A stretch of 64,000 bases of DNA, from contig NZ_CABHMS010000005.1 of the NCBI RefSeq assembly GCF_902167635.1, positions 62,001-126,000 on the forward strand, in the 5' to 3' direction. A program made the position numbers and the translations under genes. Shown here one piece after another: positions 1 to 7,969 of the stretch. The notes under the pieces were generated by a model that ran no database searches, had not been told where the DNA came from, and saw only the letters and a program-made list of their open reading frames with translations. The DNA is from Chitinophaga vietnamensis. GTDB lineage: Bacteria > Bacteroidota > Bacteroidia > Chitinophagales > Chitinophagaceae. The stretch's first letter is position 1, and every line of letters begins with the position of its first letter.

Positions 1-717
1 GAGGTAACGCTTACACGAAAAGAGGAGCAACTGCTGCAATCCTTGGCAGATGCGGGTTATGAGGCTTATAATAAATTAAAACTGCATCCTTATTTCCTCG
101 CTTACCTGGATCATGCCAGCCCCTTGCGCTACTATGCAGAGGCTAATATTGGCAGTCGCCCGAGCAAACGCAATGCCTCGGCCAAACTGAACCTGAACGA
201 TCTGCGCGCCGTTCCCTATGTAGGCGCCTGGAGCCAGCTGAAACAAAATGTGCCCGGCTATTACGGCGTGGGCAGCGCTTTGCAGCAGCTCGATCAAAAA
301 GGCCAATGGGAAGAAGTGGATCATCTCTATAAACATTCGCTCTTCTTCCGCACCTTGCTCGATAACTGTGAGATGGCGATGAAGAAAAGTTATTTCCCGC
401 TCACCGCTTATCTGGCCAAACATCCGCAATATGGCGAGGTATGGCAGAAGATCTATGACGAATATGAATTGACCCGCAAATACCTGCTCCGCCTGAGCGG
501 CGAGGCAGAACTGATGGCCGGAAGCCCGATCGATCAGTTGTCTATCCAGATGCGCGAACGCATTGTGTTGCCTTTGCTCACCATTCAGCAATATGCGCTC
601 ACCCGTATCCGTGAACTGGATGCAGATGCCGCTAATGGCGCCGGCAAAGAGACGTATGAGAAGCTCGTGATGCGTTGCAGCTTTGGTATCATCAACGCCG
701 GAAGAAACTCCGCGTAG
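1..717 (+). CDS. ppc: Phosphoenolpyruvate carboxylase, C-terminal part (5' truncated)
   Basis: The frame is open at base 1, so this is only the last ~238 residues of a protein normally about 850-930 long. It carboxylates phosphoenolpyruvate to oxaloacetate in the cytoplasm, replenishing the TCA cycle. The C-terminal landmarks of the family are visible: GSRPSKR near the start (family GSRP.KR), LRAVPYVGAWSQ (family LRAIPW.FAWTQ), FFRTLLDNCEMAMKKS, and the terminal RNSA where most members end in RNTG. The stop at 715-717 is followed at once by a large inverted repeat. No sign of decay is seen in the visible part. Identity rests on these conserved blocks; the N-terminal half and its catalytic His lie outside the window. 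Confidence 0.93.
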   Translation, partial: EVTLTRKEEQLLQSLADAGYEAYNKLKLHPYFLAYLDHASPLRYYAEANIGSRPSKRNASAKLNLNDLRAVPYVGAWSQLKQNVPGYYGVGSALQQLDQKGQWEEVDHLYKHSLFFRTLLDNCEMAMKKSYFPLTAYLAKHPQYGEVWQKIYDEYELTRKYLLRLSGEAELMAGSPIDQLSIQMRERIVLPLLTIQQYALTRIRELDADAANGAGKETYEKLVMRCSFGIINAGRNSA

Positions 718-720
718 TGG

Positions 721-872
721 CTCGCAAAGCAGCGTAAGCAGCAAAGCAGCATAAGTTGCGCTGCGCGCTGTGGAGAGATCGATTTTTTATTTCGCGATAT
801 AGAAAATAACTATTTCTTAATGGCGCGCGCAGCGCGCCTTATGCTGCTTTGCTGCTTACGCTGCTTTGCGAG
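721..872. repeat. Long intergenic inverted repeat (35-bp perfect arms)
   Basis: Arms 721-755 and 838-872 are perfect reverse complements; the stem continues inward for roughly 15 more bases with a few mismatches (GC-rich GCGCTGCGCGC words), leaving an AT-rich loop. The arms are built from short repeated words (GCAAAGCAGC, GTAAGCAGC). It begins three bases after the ppc stop, so it could terminate or stabilise the ppc transcript, but it has no clean U-tract. It may be a repetitive extragenic palindrome. Confidence 0.85.
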
Positions 873-905
873 AAAAAAACGCACGCGCAGCGGGCAGTTG
901 CACCC

Positions 906-939
906 TTTGCGCGAAATTGATAATTCTTTTCTACTTTTA
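906..939 (+). promoter_or_regulatory. Probable promoter of gnd-zwf-pgl
   Basis: TTTG at 906-909 and TACTTTTA at 932-939 (consensus TAnnTTTG with the last G changed), separated by 22 bases, match the Bacteroidota -33/-7 arrangement about 30 bases before gnd. The spacing is at the long end, so this is a moderate call. Confidence 0.5.
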
Positions 940-967
940 CATCTCCATTTAAGTAACTACTCTTCTT

Positions 968-2380
968 ATGGCAAACAGCTTATATGATTTTGGAATGATT
1001 GGCCTGGGAGTAATGGGTCGCAACCTCTTGCTCAATATGGCTGATCACGGCTTCTCCGTTATCGGTTTTGATAAGGACGCTTCAAAAACAGCCGCATTGG
1101 AATCTGCCGCCACCGCCGGCACCAACGTTAAAGGCGTAGCCGAACTGGCTACCATGGTGCAGATGCTGGAACGCCCACGCAAGCTGATGATGCTCGTCCC
1201 CGCAGGACAACCCGTTGACGACGTAATTGCCTCTCTGCTGCCGCTGCTGGAGCAGGGCGACGTAGTGATCGACGGTGGTAACTCCCACTACACCGACACT
1301 TTACGCCGCGTAAAATATCTCCGCGAAAAAGGTATCCACTTCATGGGTATCGGCGTTTCCGGTGGTGAAAAAGGCGCACGTACCGGCCCGAGCATCATGC
1401 CAGGCGGAGACCTCGAAGCCTACGCTAAAGTAAGACCCATGCTGGAAGCCATCGCGGCCAAAGTAAAAGATACGCCCTGCGTAGCCTACCTCGGTAAAGA
1501 AGGCGCAGGCCACTACGTGAAAATGGTGCATAACGGTATCGAATATGCGATCATGCAACTGATCAGCGAATGCTATGAAATGTTGCAGCAAGGCGCAGGC
1601 CTCAACAACGATCAGCTCCATGAAGTGTTCAAAAGCTGGAACGACGGCGTGCTCCAGTCTTTCCTCGTAGAGATCACCGCAGATATCTTCCTCAAGAATG
1701 ATGATAAAACCAGTCAGCGCCTCGTAGATGTGATCTCCGACAAAGCCGGCTCCAAAGGCACTGGCAAATGGACCTCACAGGACTCGATGGAACTGCCGGT
1801 AGCCGTTCCCGTGATCGATACCGCGGTAGCCATGCGCACCCTCTCCGGCTTCAAAGAGCAACGCACACAGGCCGCCCAGCTGTATGCAGAACCGGAAAAC
1901 AAGATACACGCCACCGCAGACATGTGGATCAAACAAGTGCATGATGCCCTGTACTTCGCTACCATCCTGAGCTACGCACAAGGCCTGGCTATGCTGCACG
2001 AAGCCTCCCGCGAACTGCAAATGGAAATACCACTGCCGGAAGTAGTGAAAGTATGGCGTGGTGGTTGCATCATCCGCTCTTCCCTGCTGGAAGTGTTTAC
2101 ACAGGCTTATCAGCAAAATACCAATCTGCCTAATATCCTGCTCGACAAGGGCGTGGCTTACCTCGTGAAATCCGTAGAGGCAAACACCCGCAGCGTAGTG
2201 GCGCAAGCCGCACAGGCAGGCATTCCCGTGGCAGGGCTGATGTCGGCATTGTCGTACTTCGATGCATTCCGCACGGAGCGCATGCCCACTAACCTGATTC
2301 AGGCCCAGCGCGACTACTTCGGTGCACATACCTATCAGCGCATTGATATGCCAGGTACTTTCCACACCGAATGGCAGTAA
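968..2380 (+). CDS. gnd: 6-phosphogluconate dehydrogenase, decarboxylating
   Basis: Oxidises 6-phosphogluconate to ribulose 5-phosphate and CO2, reducing NADP+ (or NAD+), the last step of the oxidative pentose phosphate branch, in the cytosol. At 470 residues it has the full family length. The N-terminal Rossmann motif is GLGVMGRN (residues ~12-19), the substrate loop GVSGGEKGARTGPSIMPGG lies near residue 130, and the catalytic lysine is K185 in HYVKMVHNGIEY. The C-terminal all-alpha domain is complete and ends in HTEWQ. It is the first gene of a run gnd-zwf-pgl with 32 bases to zwf, so the three enzymes are probably cotranscribed. Start ATG 968 gives the usual short N-terminus before the dinucleotide fold. 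Confidence 0.97.
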   Translation: MANSLYDFGMIGLGVMGRNLLLNMADHGFSVIGFDKDASKTAALESAATAGTNVKGVAELATMVQMLERPRKLMMLVPAGQPVDDVIASLLPLLEQGDVVIDGGNSHYTDTLRRVKYLREKGIHFMGIGVSGGEKGARTGPSIMPGGDLEAYAKVRPMLEAIAAKVKDTPCVAYLGKEGAGHYVKMVHNGIEYAIMQLISECYEMLQQGAGLNNDQLHEVFKSWNDGVLQSFLVEITADIFLKNDDKTSQRLVDVISDKAGSKGTGKWTSQDSMELPVAVPVIDTAVAMRTLSGFKEQRTQAAQLYAEPENKIHATADMWIKQVHDALYFATILSYAQGLAMLHEASRELQMEIPLPEVVKVWRGGCIIRSSLLEVFTQAYQQNTNLPNILLDKGVAYLVKSVEANTRSVVAQAAQAGIPVAGLMSALSYFDAFRTERMPTNLIQAQRDYFGAHTYQRIDMPGTFHTEWQ

Positions 2381-2412
2381 TATTCAAAGCAATTCATTTT
2401 TTAAATTAATAT

Positions 2413-3918
2413 ATGCAGATCCATAAACGCCCACCTGCCACCATCCTCTTTATCTTCGGCGGCAGCGGCGATTTAAATTACCGGAAACTTACGCCTGCGC
2501 TATACAATCTGTTCCTCGACGATTGGATGCCCGAGCAGTTTGCCATCGCAGGCCTGGGCCGCAGTCCATATAGTGATGATGAATACCGTGGACACCTGCT
2601 GGAAGGTATCAGCAAATTCTCCCGCCGTAAAGGCGAACAGAATGGCCATTGGGCCGACTTCAGCCAGCATGTGAATTATTTGCAGATGGATGCAGAAGAT
2701 CCCGCGGCTTACGCTAAACTCACCGACTACGTAAAACAGAAAGAAAGCGAATGGGGCGTACATCCCACCGTGATCTTCTACCTGGCCGTAGCGCCGCAAC
2801 TGGTGCCGAATATCGCTACCAGGCTGGGCGCGCTGGACCTCTGCTCCGATAAACATTGCACCCGCATCGTGATCGAAAAGCCTTTCGGCCACGACCTGAA
2901 AAGCGCACATGAACTGAATGAGCTGCTGGCAGCAAGGTTCACAGAAGAACAGATCTACCGCATCGATCACTACCTCGGTAAAGAAACGGTACAGAACATC
3001 CTGGCCTTCCGCTTTGCCAACGCACTGTTTGAGCCGGTATGGAACCGTAACTTCATCGAGTACGTACAGATCACCGCCGCTGAAAGCGTAGGCCTGGAGG
3101 GCCGCGGCGGTTATTACGAAAGAGCCGGCGCCCTGCGTGACATGGTGCAGAACCACATCCTGCAAATACTTTGCATGATCGGGATGGAAGCCCCGGTATC
3201 TTTCGATGCCAATGAAATACGTAACAAAAAAGTAGATGTGCTCAACGCCATCCGCCGCATCACTAAAGATAAAGTACACGAATACGCCGTTCGTGGCCAG
3301 TATTCAGGCGGCTGGATGAAAGGAGAAAAGGTAACAGGCTACCGCCAGGAAAAAGGCGTAGACCCCAATTCCAACATCGAAACATATGCCGCTGTTAAAT
3401 TCTATATCGATAACTGGCGCTGGCAGGGCGTTCCATTCTATGTGCGCACCGGTAAATACCTGCACCAGAAAGCGACCAATATCGTGATCCAGTTCAAGGA
3501 AGCGCCTCACTATGCTTTCCCTGAAGAAGCGGCTCAAACATGGCGCCCCAACAGGCTCACCATCAGCATACAGCCGGAAATGGATATCCGTATCCGCTTC
3601 CAGGCCAAACGCCCCGGTCAAACCATGACCCTCGACCCGGTGGATATGACCTTCAACTACGATGCCGCCAACGGCGAACACGCACCGGAAGCATATGAAA
3701 CGCTGCTGCTGGATGTAATGGAAGGCGATGCCACCCTGTTCATGCGCGGCGACCAGGTAGATGCTGCCTGGAAGGTGATCATGCCCATCCTAGAAACATG
3801 GGAAAACCGCAGCCCGCAAGACTATCCCAACTATGCACCCGATTCATGGGGCCCCGACGATGCAGACGCGCTCGTTGCCCGTGATGGTCACAGCTGGATC
3901 AATCTTCCTTCGAAATAA
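2413..3918 (+). CDS. zwf: Glucose-6-phosphate 1-dehydrogenase
   Basis: Oxidises glucose 6-phosphate to 6-phosphoglucono-1,5-lactone with NADP+, the entry step of the oxidative pentose phosphate branch. The protein has 501 residues, normal for bacterial Zwf. The dinucleotide motif [12 protein letters not shown] is at residues ~15-26, EKPFGHD near residue 155, and the signature RIDHYLGKE at residues 183-191 contains H186, in the family's active-site position. It sits between gnd and pgl on the same strand. A perfect 11-bp hairpin follows the stop and may tune expression of pgl relative to zwf. Start ATG 2413 is directly before the conserved [11 protein letters not shown] strand. Confidence 0.97.
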   Translation: MQIHKRPPATILFIFGGSGDLNYRKLTPALYNLFLDDWMPEQFAIAGLGRSPYSDDEYRGHLLEGISKFSRRKGEQNGHWADFSQHVNYLQMDAEDPAAYAKLTDYVKQKESEWGVHPTVIFYLAVAPQLVPNIATRLGALDLCSDKHCTRIVIEKPFGHDLKSAHELNELLAARFTEEQIYRIDHYLGKETVQNILAFRFANALFEPVWNRNFIEYVQITAAESVGLEGRGGYYERAGALRDMVQNHILQILCMIGMEAPVSFDANEIRNKKVDVLNAIRRITKDKVHEYAVRGQYSGGWMKGEKVTGYRQEKGVDPNSNIETYAAVKFYIDNWRWQGVPFYVRTGKYLHQKATNIVIQFKEAPHYAFPEEAAQTWRPNRLTISIQPEMDIRIRFQAKRPGQTMTLDPVDMTFNYDAANGEHAPEAYETLLLDVMEGDATLFMRGDQVDAAWKVIMPILETWENRSPQDYPNYAPDSWGPDDADALVARDGHSWINLPSK

Positions 3919-3924
3919 ATATAC

Positions 3925-3957
3925 TTTCGCCCACCACTACTACAGCGGTGGGCGAAA
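3925..3957 (+). terminator. Hairpin between zwf and pgl
   Basis: TTTCGCCCACC (3925-3935) pairs perfectly with GGTGGGCGAAA (3947-3957), 11 bp with an 11-base loop. There is no U-run after it, so it may be a partial terminator or an mRNA-processing/stability element inside the operon. It covers an in-frame GTG at 3948, arguing against that codon as the pgl start. Confidence 0.6.
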
Positions 3958-3977
3958 ATATTTCTAATTCACATCTT

Positions 3978-4703
3978 ATGGAACTACACATCGCGAAAGA
4001 TCCGGCACAGCTCAGTGAAAATGTAGCCGCATGGATCAGCAACTACATACAGGAAGTGCTCCAGGATCAGGAGCATTTTACATTCGTATTATCAGGCGGC
4101 AATACGCCCAAACAATTGTATGCCCTGCTCGCCAAAGAGCCATACAGCCAGATCATTCCATGGGAGAGAGTACATTTTTTCTGGGGAGATGAAAGGGCGG
4201 TGCCTTTTGAAGATGACCGCAACAATGCACGCATGGCGTTTGAGGTGCTCCTCAATAAAGTACCGGTAAACCCCGAGCATATCCACGTGATGCGCACAGA
4301 TATCGCCCCGGAAGCGGCTGCCGCGGAATATGAGGCGATACTGAAAAAATATTTTGATGATGAGGAAGAGGATACCTTCGATCTCGTATTATTAGGAATG
4401 GGAGATGACGGGCATACCTTGTCATTATTCCCCGGTACACCCGTGGTACATGAACACGATGCCTGGGTGAAAGCATTCTTCCTGCAGGCGCAGGATATGT
4501 ACCGCATCACTCTCACTGCGCCCTTGGTGAACCGCGCTTCCTGCGTAGTGTTCCTCGCTACCGGCTCCGGCAAGGCCATCACTTTGAAAAATGTGATCGA
4601 AGGCACCTTCGATGCAGAAAGATATCCTTCCCAGCTCATCAGGCCGCAGGACGGCGAACTGCACTGGTTCGTTGATGAAGCGGCTGCCGCAGCCATGGAC
4701 TGA
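3978..4703 (+). CDS. pgl: 6-phosphogluconolactonase (DevB/SOL type)
   Basis: Hydrolyses 6-phosphogluconolactone to 6-phosphogluconate, linking Zwf and Gnd. The family fold is shared with glucosamine-6-phosphate isomerases: LSGGNTPKQLYALLA near residue 40, WGDERAVPFEDDRNN near residue 75, and the characteristic GMGDDGHTLSLFPGTP near residue 140. About 241 residues from ATG 3978, a normal length. An in-frame GTG at 3948 would add ten residues but lies in the right arm of the upstream hairpin, so ATG 3978 is preferred. It completes the three-enzyme branch with gnd and zwf and is followed by a strong hairpin. Confidence 0.94.
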   Translation: MELHIAKDPAQLSENVAAWISNYIQEVLQDQEHFTFVLSGGNTPKQLYALLAKEPYSQIIPWERVHFFWGDERAVPFEDDRNNARMAFEVLLNKVPVNPEHIHVMRTDIAPEAAAAEYEAILKKYFDDEEEDTFDLVLLGMGDDGHTLSLFPGTPVVHEHDAWVKAFFLQAQDMYRITLTAPLVNRASCVVFLATGSGKAITLKNVIEGTFDAERYPSQLIRPQDGELHWFVDEAAAAAMD

Positions 4704-4710
4704 TCTTTAT

Positions 4711-4740
4711 AAATATGTGGCGCCACCGCGCCACATATTT
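4711..4740 (+). terminator. Terminator-like hairpin after pgl
   Basis: AAATATGTGGCG (4711-4722) pairs perfectly with CGCCACATATTT (4729-4740) around a 6-base loop, eight bases after the pgl stop. The A/U-rich outer part of the stem supplies the weak-pairing U stretch typical of bidirectional terminators. Confidence 0.7.
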
Positions 4741-4784
4741 GTATCAGGATTATTTCGTAGCTTGTGTATCATAAGCGATGAGAT

Positions 4785-5552
4785 ATGTTTGAAAAGCCCG
4801 TATTTGATGCACACCTGCACATCATAGACCACCAGCACCCCTTGCAGCCCAATCAGGGATATTTGCCACCTGCCTTTACTGTTGCGGATTACCGCGAGCG
4901 GACAGCCTCACTGCATATCAGCGGCGGCGCCGTCGTGTCAGGCTCTTTCCAGGGTTTTGACCAGGGATATTTATTGGATGCATTGAAAACATTAGGACCC
5001 TCTTTTGTAGGCGTAACACAGGTCCCCGCCACCACCGCCGATGAAGAGATCATCTCCTTACATCAGGCAGGCGTACGCGCAGTGCGCTTTAATGTGCAAC
5101 GCGGCGGCTCTGAAAGCATCAAATATCTCGAAAAACTCGCACTGCGTGTATACGAGCTCGTTAAATGGCATGTAGAACTCTATATCGATTCCCGGCAACT
5201 GCCCAGCATCTCCACCACCCTGCGCAAATTGCCAAAAGTAGTGATCGACCACCTGGGCCTCTCCAAAGCCGGCTTTAAATATTTATTGCCCTTGGTAGAA
5301 AAAGGCGCCATCGTAAAAGCCACCGGCTTCAGTCGCTGCGATTTTGACGTAGTTACCGCCATGCGCCAGATCACCGCCATCAATACCGCCGCTTTGATCT
5401 TCGGCACCGACCTGCCTTCCACCCGTGCGCCACGGCCCTTTGCTGATGCGGATCTGCAACTGGTACAGAAAAGTTTTTCACCTGAGCTGGCTGAAAAGAT
5501 CTGTTATACCAATGCGGTAAATCTTTACCAGCCAGCGCAGGTGCAGGTTTAA
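4785..5552 (+). CDS. Amidohydrolase-2 family TIM-barrel hydrolase
   Basis: A 255-residue metal-dependent hydrolase of the Amidohydro_2 family, which contains 2-pyrone-4,6-dicarboxylate lactonase and 4-sulfomuconolactone hydrolase. Seen: the first-strand metal motif FDAHLHIID (residues 7-15), RAVRFNVQRGG near residue 100, VIDHLG near residue 158, and the C-terminal barrel motif IFGTDLPSTRAPRPF near residue 205, whose Asp would be the conserved metal/catalytic Asp. The substrate cannot be read from sequence; a lactone or carboxylated ring is typical. It converges on the next gene: the two stop codons share the TTAA at 5549-5552. No functional link to neighbours is evident. Confidence 0.82.
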   Translation: MFEKPVFDAHLHIIDHQHPLQPNQGYLPPAFTVADYRERTASLHISGGAVVSGSFQGFDQGYLLDALKTLGPSFVGVTQVPATTADEEIISLHQAGVRAVRFNVQRGGSESIKYLEKLALRVYELVKWHVELYIDSRQLPSISTTLRKLPKVVIDHLGLSKAGFKYLLPLVEKGAIVKATGFSRCDFDVVTAMRQITAINTAALIFGTDLPSTRAPRPFADADLQLVQKSFSPELAEKICYTNAVNLYQPAQVQV

Positions 5553-7132
5553 TTCCAGCTGTCAACGCTTGCTTCATCAATGACCTGCTTCAGTGGCTCC
5601 GGAGCCGCTCCGTTGAGCAATGCGCCCGGCGCGGTGCTGGGATAGATATCCTCAAAAGTACGTACCTGGTTCATGAACACCCGGCGGAACATATGCCGGC
5701 GCGTTACTGCATGGATGTCGTTCAAACCTGCTGCTGCAGCCAGTTCCACGGCACTCTCTATCGTATCGCGGTGGTAGTTGGCTACGCGGTGTTTTTTATC
5801 ATCTACCACAAGGCCGGCCATCAGCCATTTATCCTGTGTGGCCACGCCCGTAGGGCATTTGTTGGTATTGCACTGCAAGGCCTGGATACAGCCGATGGCC
5901 ATCATCATAGCACGGGCGCTGTTGCAGGTATCGGCGCCAAGAGCCAGCGCACGCAGGATATGATAGCCCGTAAGCACTTTACCGGAGGCGATCAGCTTCA
6001 TCTCTTTTCGTATACCGAAGCCCGTTAGGGTATCATGTACAAAAGCCAATGCATCCATCAGGGGCATGCCTACGGAGTTGGAGAACTCCGGTGGCGCTGC
6101 GCCGGTACCGCCCTCGCCGCCGTCAACGGTGATGAAATCGGGATAGATATTAGTAGCGATCATGGCTTTACAGATGGCGTAGAACTCGCGCTGCTGGCCA
6201 ATGCACAGCTTGAAGCCCACCGGCTTGCCTTTGCTCAGCTCCCGCATACGGCCAATGAACTGCATCATTTCCCGCGGACTGTTGAAAGCAGTATGATAGG
6301 GAGGGGAGAAGACAGTGGTATAGGGCTTCACATGGCGGATGGCCGCTATCTCCGGCGTATTCTTTGCTGCCGGTAATATGCCGCCATGGCCTGGTTTGGC
6401 GCCTTGTGATATTTTCAGCTCGATCATTTTTATCTGCGGCAGCGCTGTCTTCTCTGCAAAGAGCGCATCGGAGAAACGGCCTTCGTCGTCGCGGCAACCG
6501 AAATAGCCGGTACCGATCTGCCAGATAATATCGCCGCCTTGTTTCAGGTGAAAATCACTGATGCCGCCTTCGCCGGTGTTATGCGCGAAGTTGCCCAGTT
6601 TGGCCCCGCCGTTCAAAGCCTCTACAGCATTGGAGCTCAGCGACCCATAGCTCATCGCGCTCACGTTGAAGATACTGGCGGAATAAGGTTGTTTGCAATC
6701 TTTACCGCCGATCGTTACCCGCGGATCGGCATCCATCTTCTCGAAATCGCGCGGCTGGATGGAATGCGCCATCCATTCATAACCTTCTGCATATACGTCG
6801 AACTGCGTACCGAAAGGCTGCGTATCCAGTTCACGTTTGGCGCGCTGGTAAATGGTGGATCGGTCTACACGGTTTACCGGCCGCCCGTCAATATCGCTCT
6901 CTACAAAATACTGGTAGATCTTGGGCCGCAAGGCCTCCATCCAGTAGCGCATACGCCCTACCACCGGGTAATTGCGGATGATGGCATGTTTGGTTTGCCG
7001 CAGGTCCAGTATCCCCATTACTATTACGGGCAATACCAGTATGAGCAACCACCATACCCAGGGGAAAAACATTCCCAATACAATAATCAATAGCAGGCTT
7101 CCACATGAAAATCCGATGAACCCTTTTATCAT
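5549..7132 (-). CDS. FMN-binding glutamate synthase-like protein, membrane-anchored
   Basis: A 527-residue protein homologous to the synthase domain of glutamate synthase but without the N-terminal glutaminase domain. Residues ~5-35 form one or two hydrophobic segments, suggesting membrane anchoring. FMN-domain motifs: SAMSYGSLS near residue 155, GEGG, KPGHGGILP near residue 245, VDGGEGGTGAAPPEF near residue 335. CNTNKCPTGVATQ near residue 420 matches the three-Cys 3Fe-4S site region. Stand-alone members of this family are common in Bacteroidota and their in vivo reaction is not settled, so glutamate synthase activity should not be assumed. Transcribed away from the secreted-protein gene at 7209. 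Confidence 0.88.
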   Translation of the reverse strand: MIKGFIGFSCGSLLLIIVLGMFFPWVWWLLILVLPVIVMGILDLRQTKHAIIRNYPVVGRMRYWMEALRPKIYQYFVESDIDGRPVNRVDRSTIYQRAKRELDTQPFGTQFDVYAEGYEWMAHSIQPRDFEKMDADPRVTIGGKDCKQPYSASIFNVSAMSYGSLSSNAVEALNGGAKLGNFAHNTGEGGISDFHLKQGGDIIWQIGTGYFGCRDDEGRFSDALFAEKTALPQIKMIELKISQGAKPGHGGILPAAKNTPEIAAIRHVKPYTTVFSPPYHTAFNSPREMMQFIGRMRELSKGKPVGFKLCIGQQREFYAICKAMIATNIYPDFITVDGGEGGTGAAPPEFSNSVGMPLMDALAFVHDTLTGFGIRKEMKLIASGKVLTGYHILRALALGADTCNSARAMMMAIGCIQALQCNTNKCPTGVATQDKWLMAGLVVDDKKHRVANYHRDTIESAVELAAAAGLNDIHAVTRRHMFRRVFMNQVRTFEDIYPSTAPGALLNGAAPEPLKQVIDEASVDSWN

Positions 7133-7186
7133 ATGTTGATCGTTATTTGTTTAAAGTTAAAGAATAATCAGCAGCGACAATCTTCC

Positions 7187-7194
7187 TATATTTG
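7187..7194 (+). promoter_or_regulatory. -7 element upstream of the 7209 gene
   Basis: TATATTTG exactly fits TAnnTTTG, 15 bases before ATG 7209. No TTTG is found at the ideal -33 spacing. Transcription would start around 7200, giving a very short leader. Confidence 0.5.
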
Positions 7195-7208
7195 TCGGGC
7201 TATAACGC

Positions 7209-7814
7209 ATGTTTATGAAAGAAAGACTAGCACTGATGTTTGTTATCCCCTTGCTGGTGGCAGCTTTTAGCGCATCTTCACAACAACGGGAACTGAAGGT
7301 GACGGTGCCGAAGCCTGAGGAGATAGAGGCGGATTTTCCCGGCAGGTTAATACAGGCTTACGAGATCGGTGATGCCATGGGCCTTCACCAGTTCATTCTC
7401 TCCCAGGAAGAAAAGATCACACCCACCGATACCATGGGCACCGTGATACATGCCTATAAATATACACACGACCATGGCGGATTGTTGCTTCGCTGGGAGG
7501 TGAAGGAGGCCGCCCCAGGCCCGCTCACCGCGGTTTTCTTCGATGAAAAAAAGACCAGGATCGTGGATATCGATCACGATGGTGAAGCAGAAACCATCTT
7601 CGTATATTATTGCTGGCCCGATGGGCTCGACCCCGTTACCATGAAGATGATGGTACACTACAAAAACAAAAAGTATGCGATCCGCGGCAGTTTCCCGCAA
7701 CAGGAAGGCGATCAGCCAGTGAAAAAAATGGATGCTGCATTCGATGATATTCCGCCGGTCATTAAGGTCTATGCATCAAAATACTGGGACGAGATAGTGG
7801 CATCGCACCGCTAA
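7209..7814 (+). CDS. Secreted/periplasmic protein of unknown function
   Basis: 201 residues with a signal peptide (ERLALMFVIPLLVAAFSASS, cleavage near QQRELK), so exported. No family recognised. The mature part is a mixed alpha/beta domain with the stretch IVDIDHDGEAETIFVYYC near residue 115, resembling the acidic D-x-D-G-x-x-E strand-loop seen in FG-GAP/VCBS-like or M949_RS01915-type surface proteins. The end, YASKYWDEIVASH, is amphipathic. A second in-frame ATG at 7215 is equally possible as start. It is alone between divergent and same-strand genes, with its own -7 element. Function unknown. Confidence 0.75.
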   Translation: MFMKERLALMFVIPLLVAAFSASSQQRELKVTVPKPEEIEADFPGRLIQAYEIGDAMGLHQFILSQEEKITPTDTMGTVIHAYKYTHDHGGLLLRWEVKEAAPGPLTAVFFDEKKTRIVDIDHDGEAETIFVYYCWPDGLDPVTMKMMVHYKNKKYAIRGSFPQQEGDQPVKKMDAAFDDIPPVIKVYASKYWDEIVASHR

Positions 7815-7969
7815 GTGACCAGTAGCTTGCTTATTTGAGGATTAGTGACTATCTTACAAGATCGCCACAAATGGTGGCATTGACACAACTGCGAAGATAT
7901 GCCATCAGATTTGCCTACACTGCTACAAACAACTTGTCGCACCTCATATAATCCGTACTATTTAATTTA

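Noticed and set aside
5549-5552. Overlap of amidohydrolase and glutamate-synthase-like genes as an error
   Set aside because: The two convergent genes simply share TTAA as both stop codons; both reading frames are otherwise intact.
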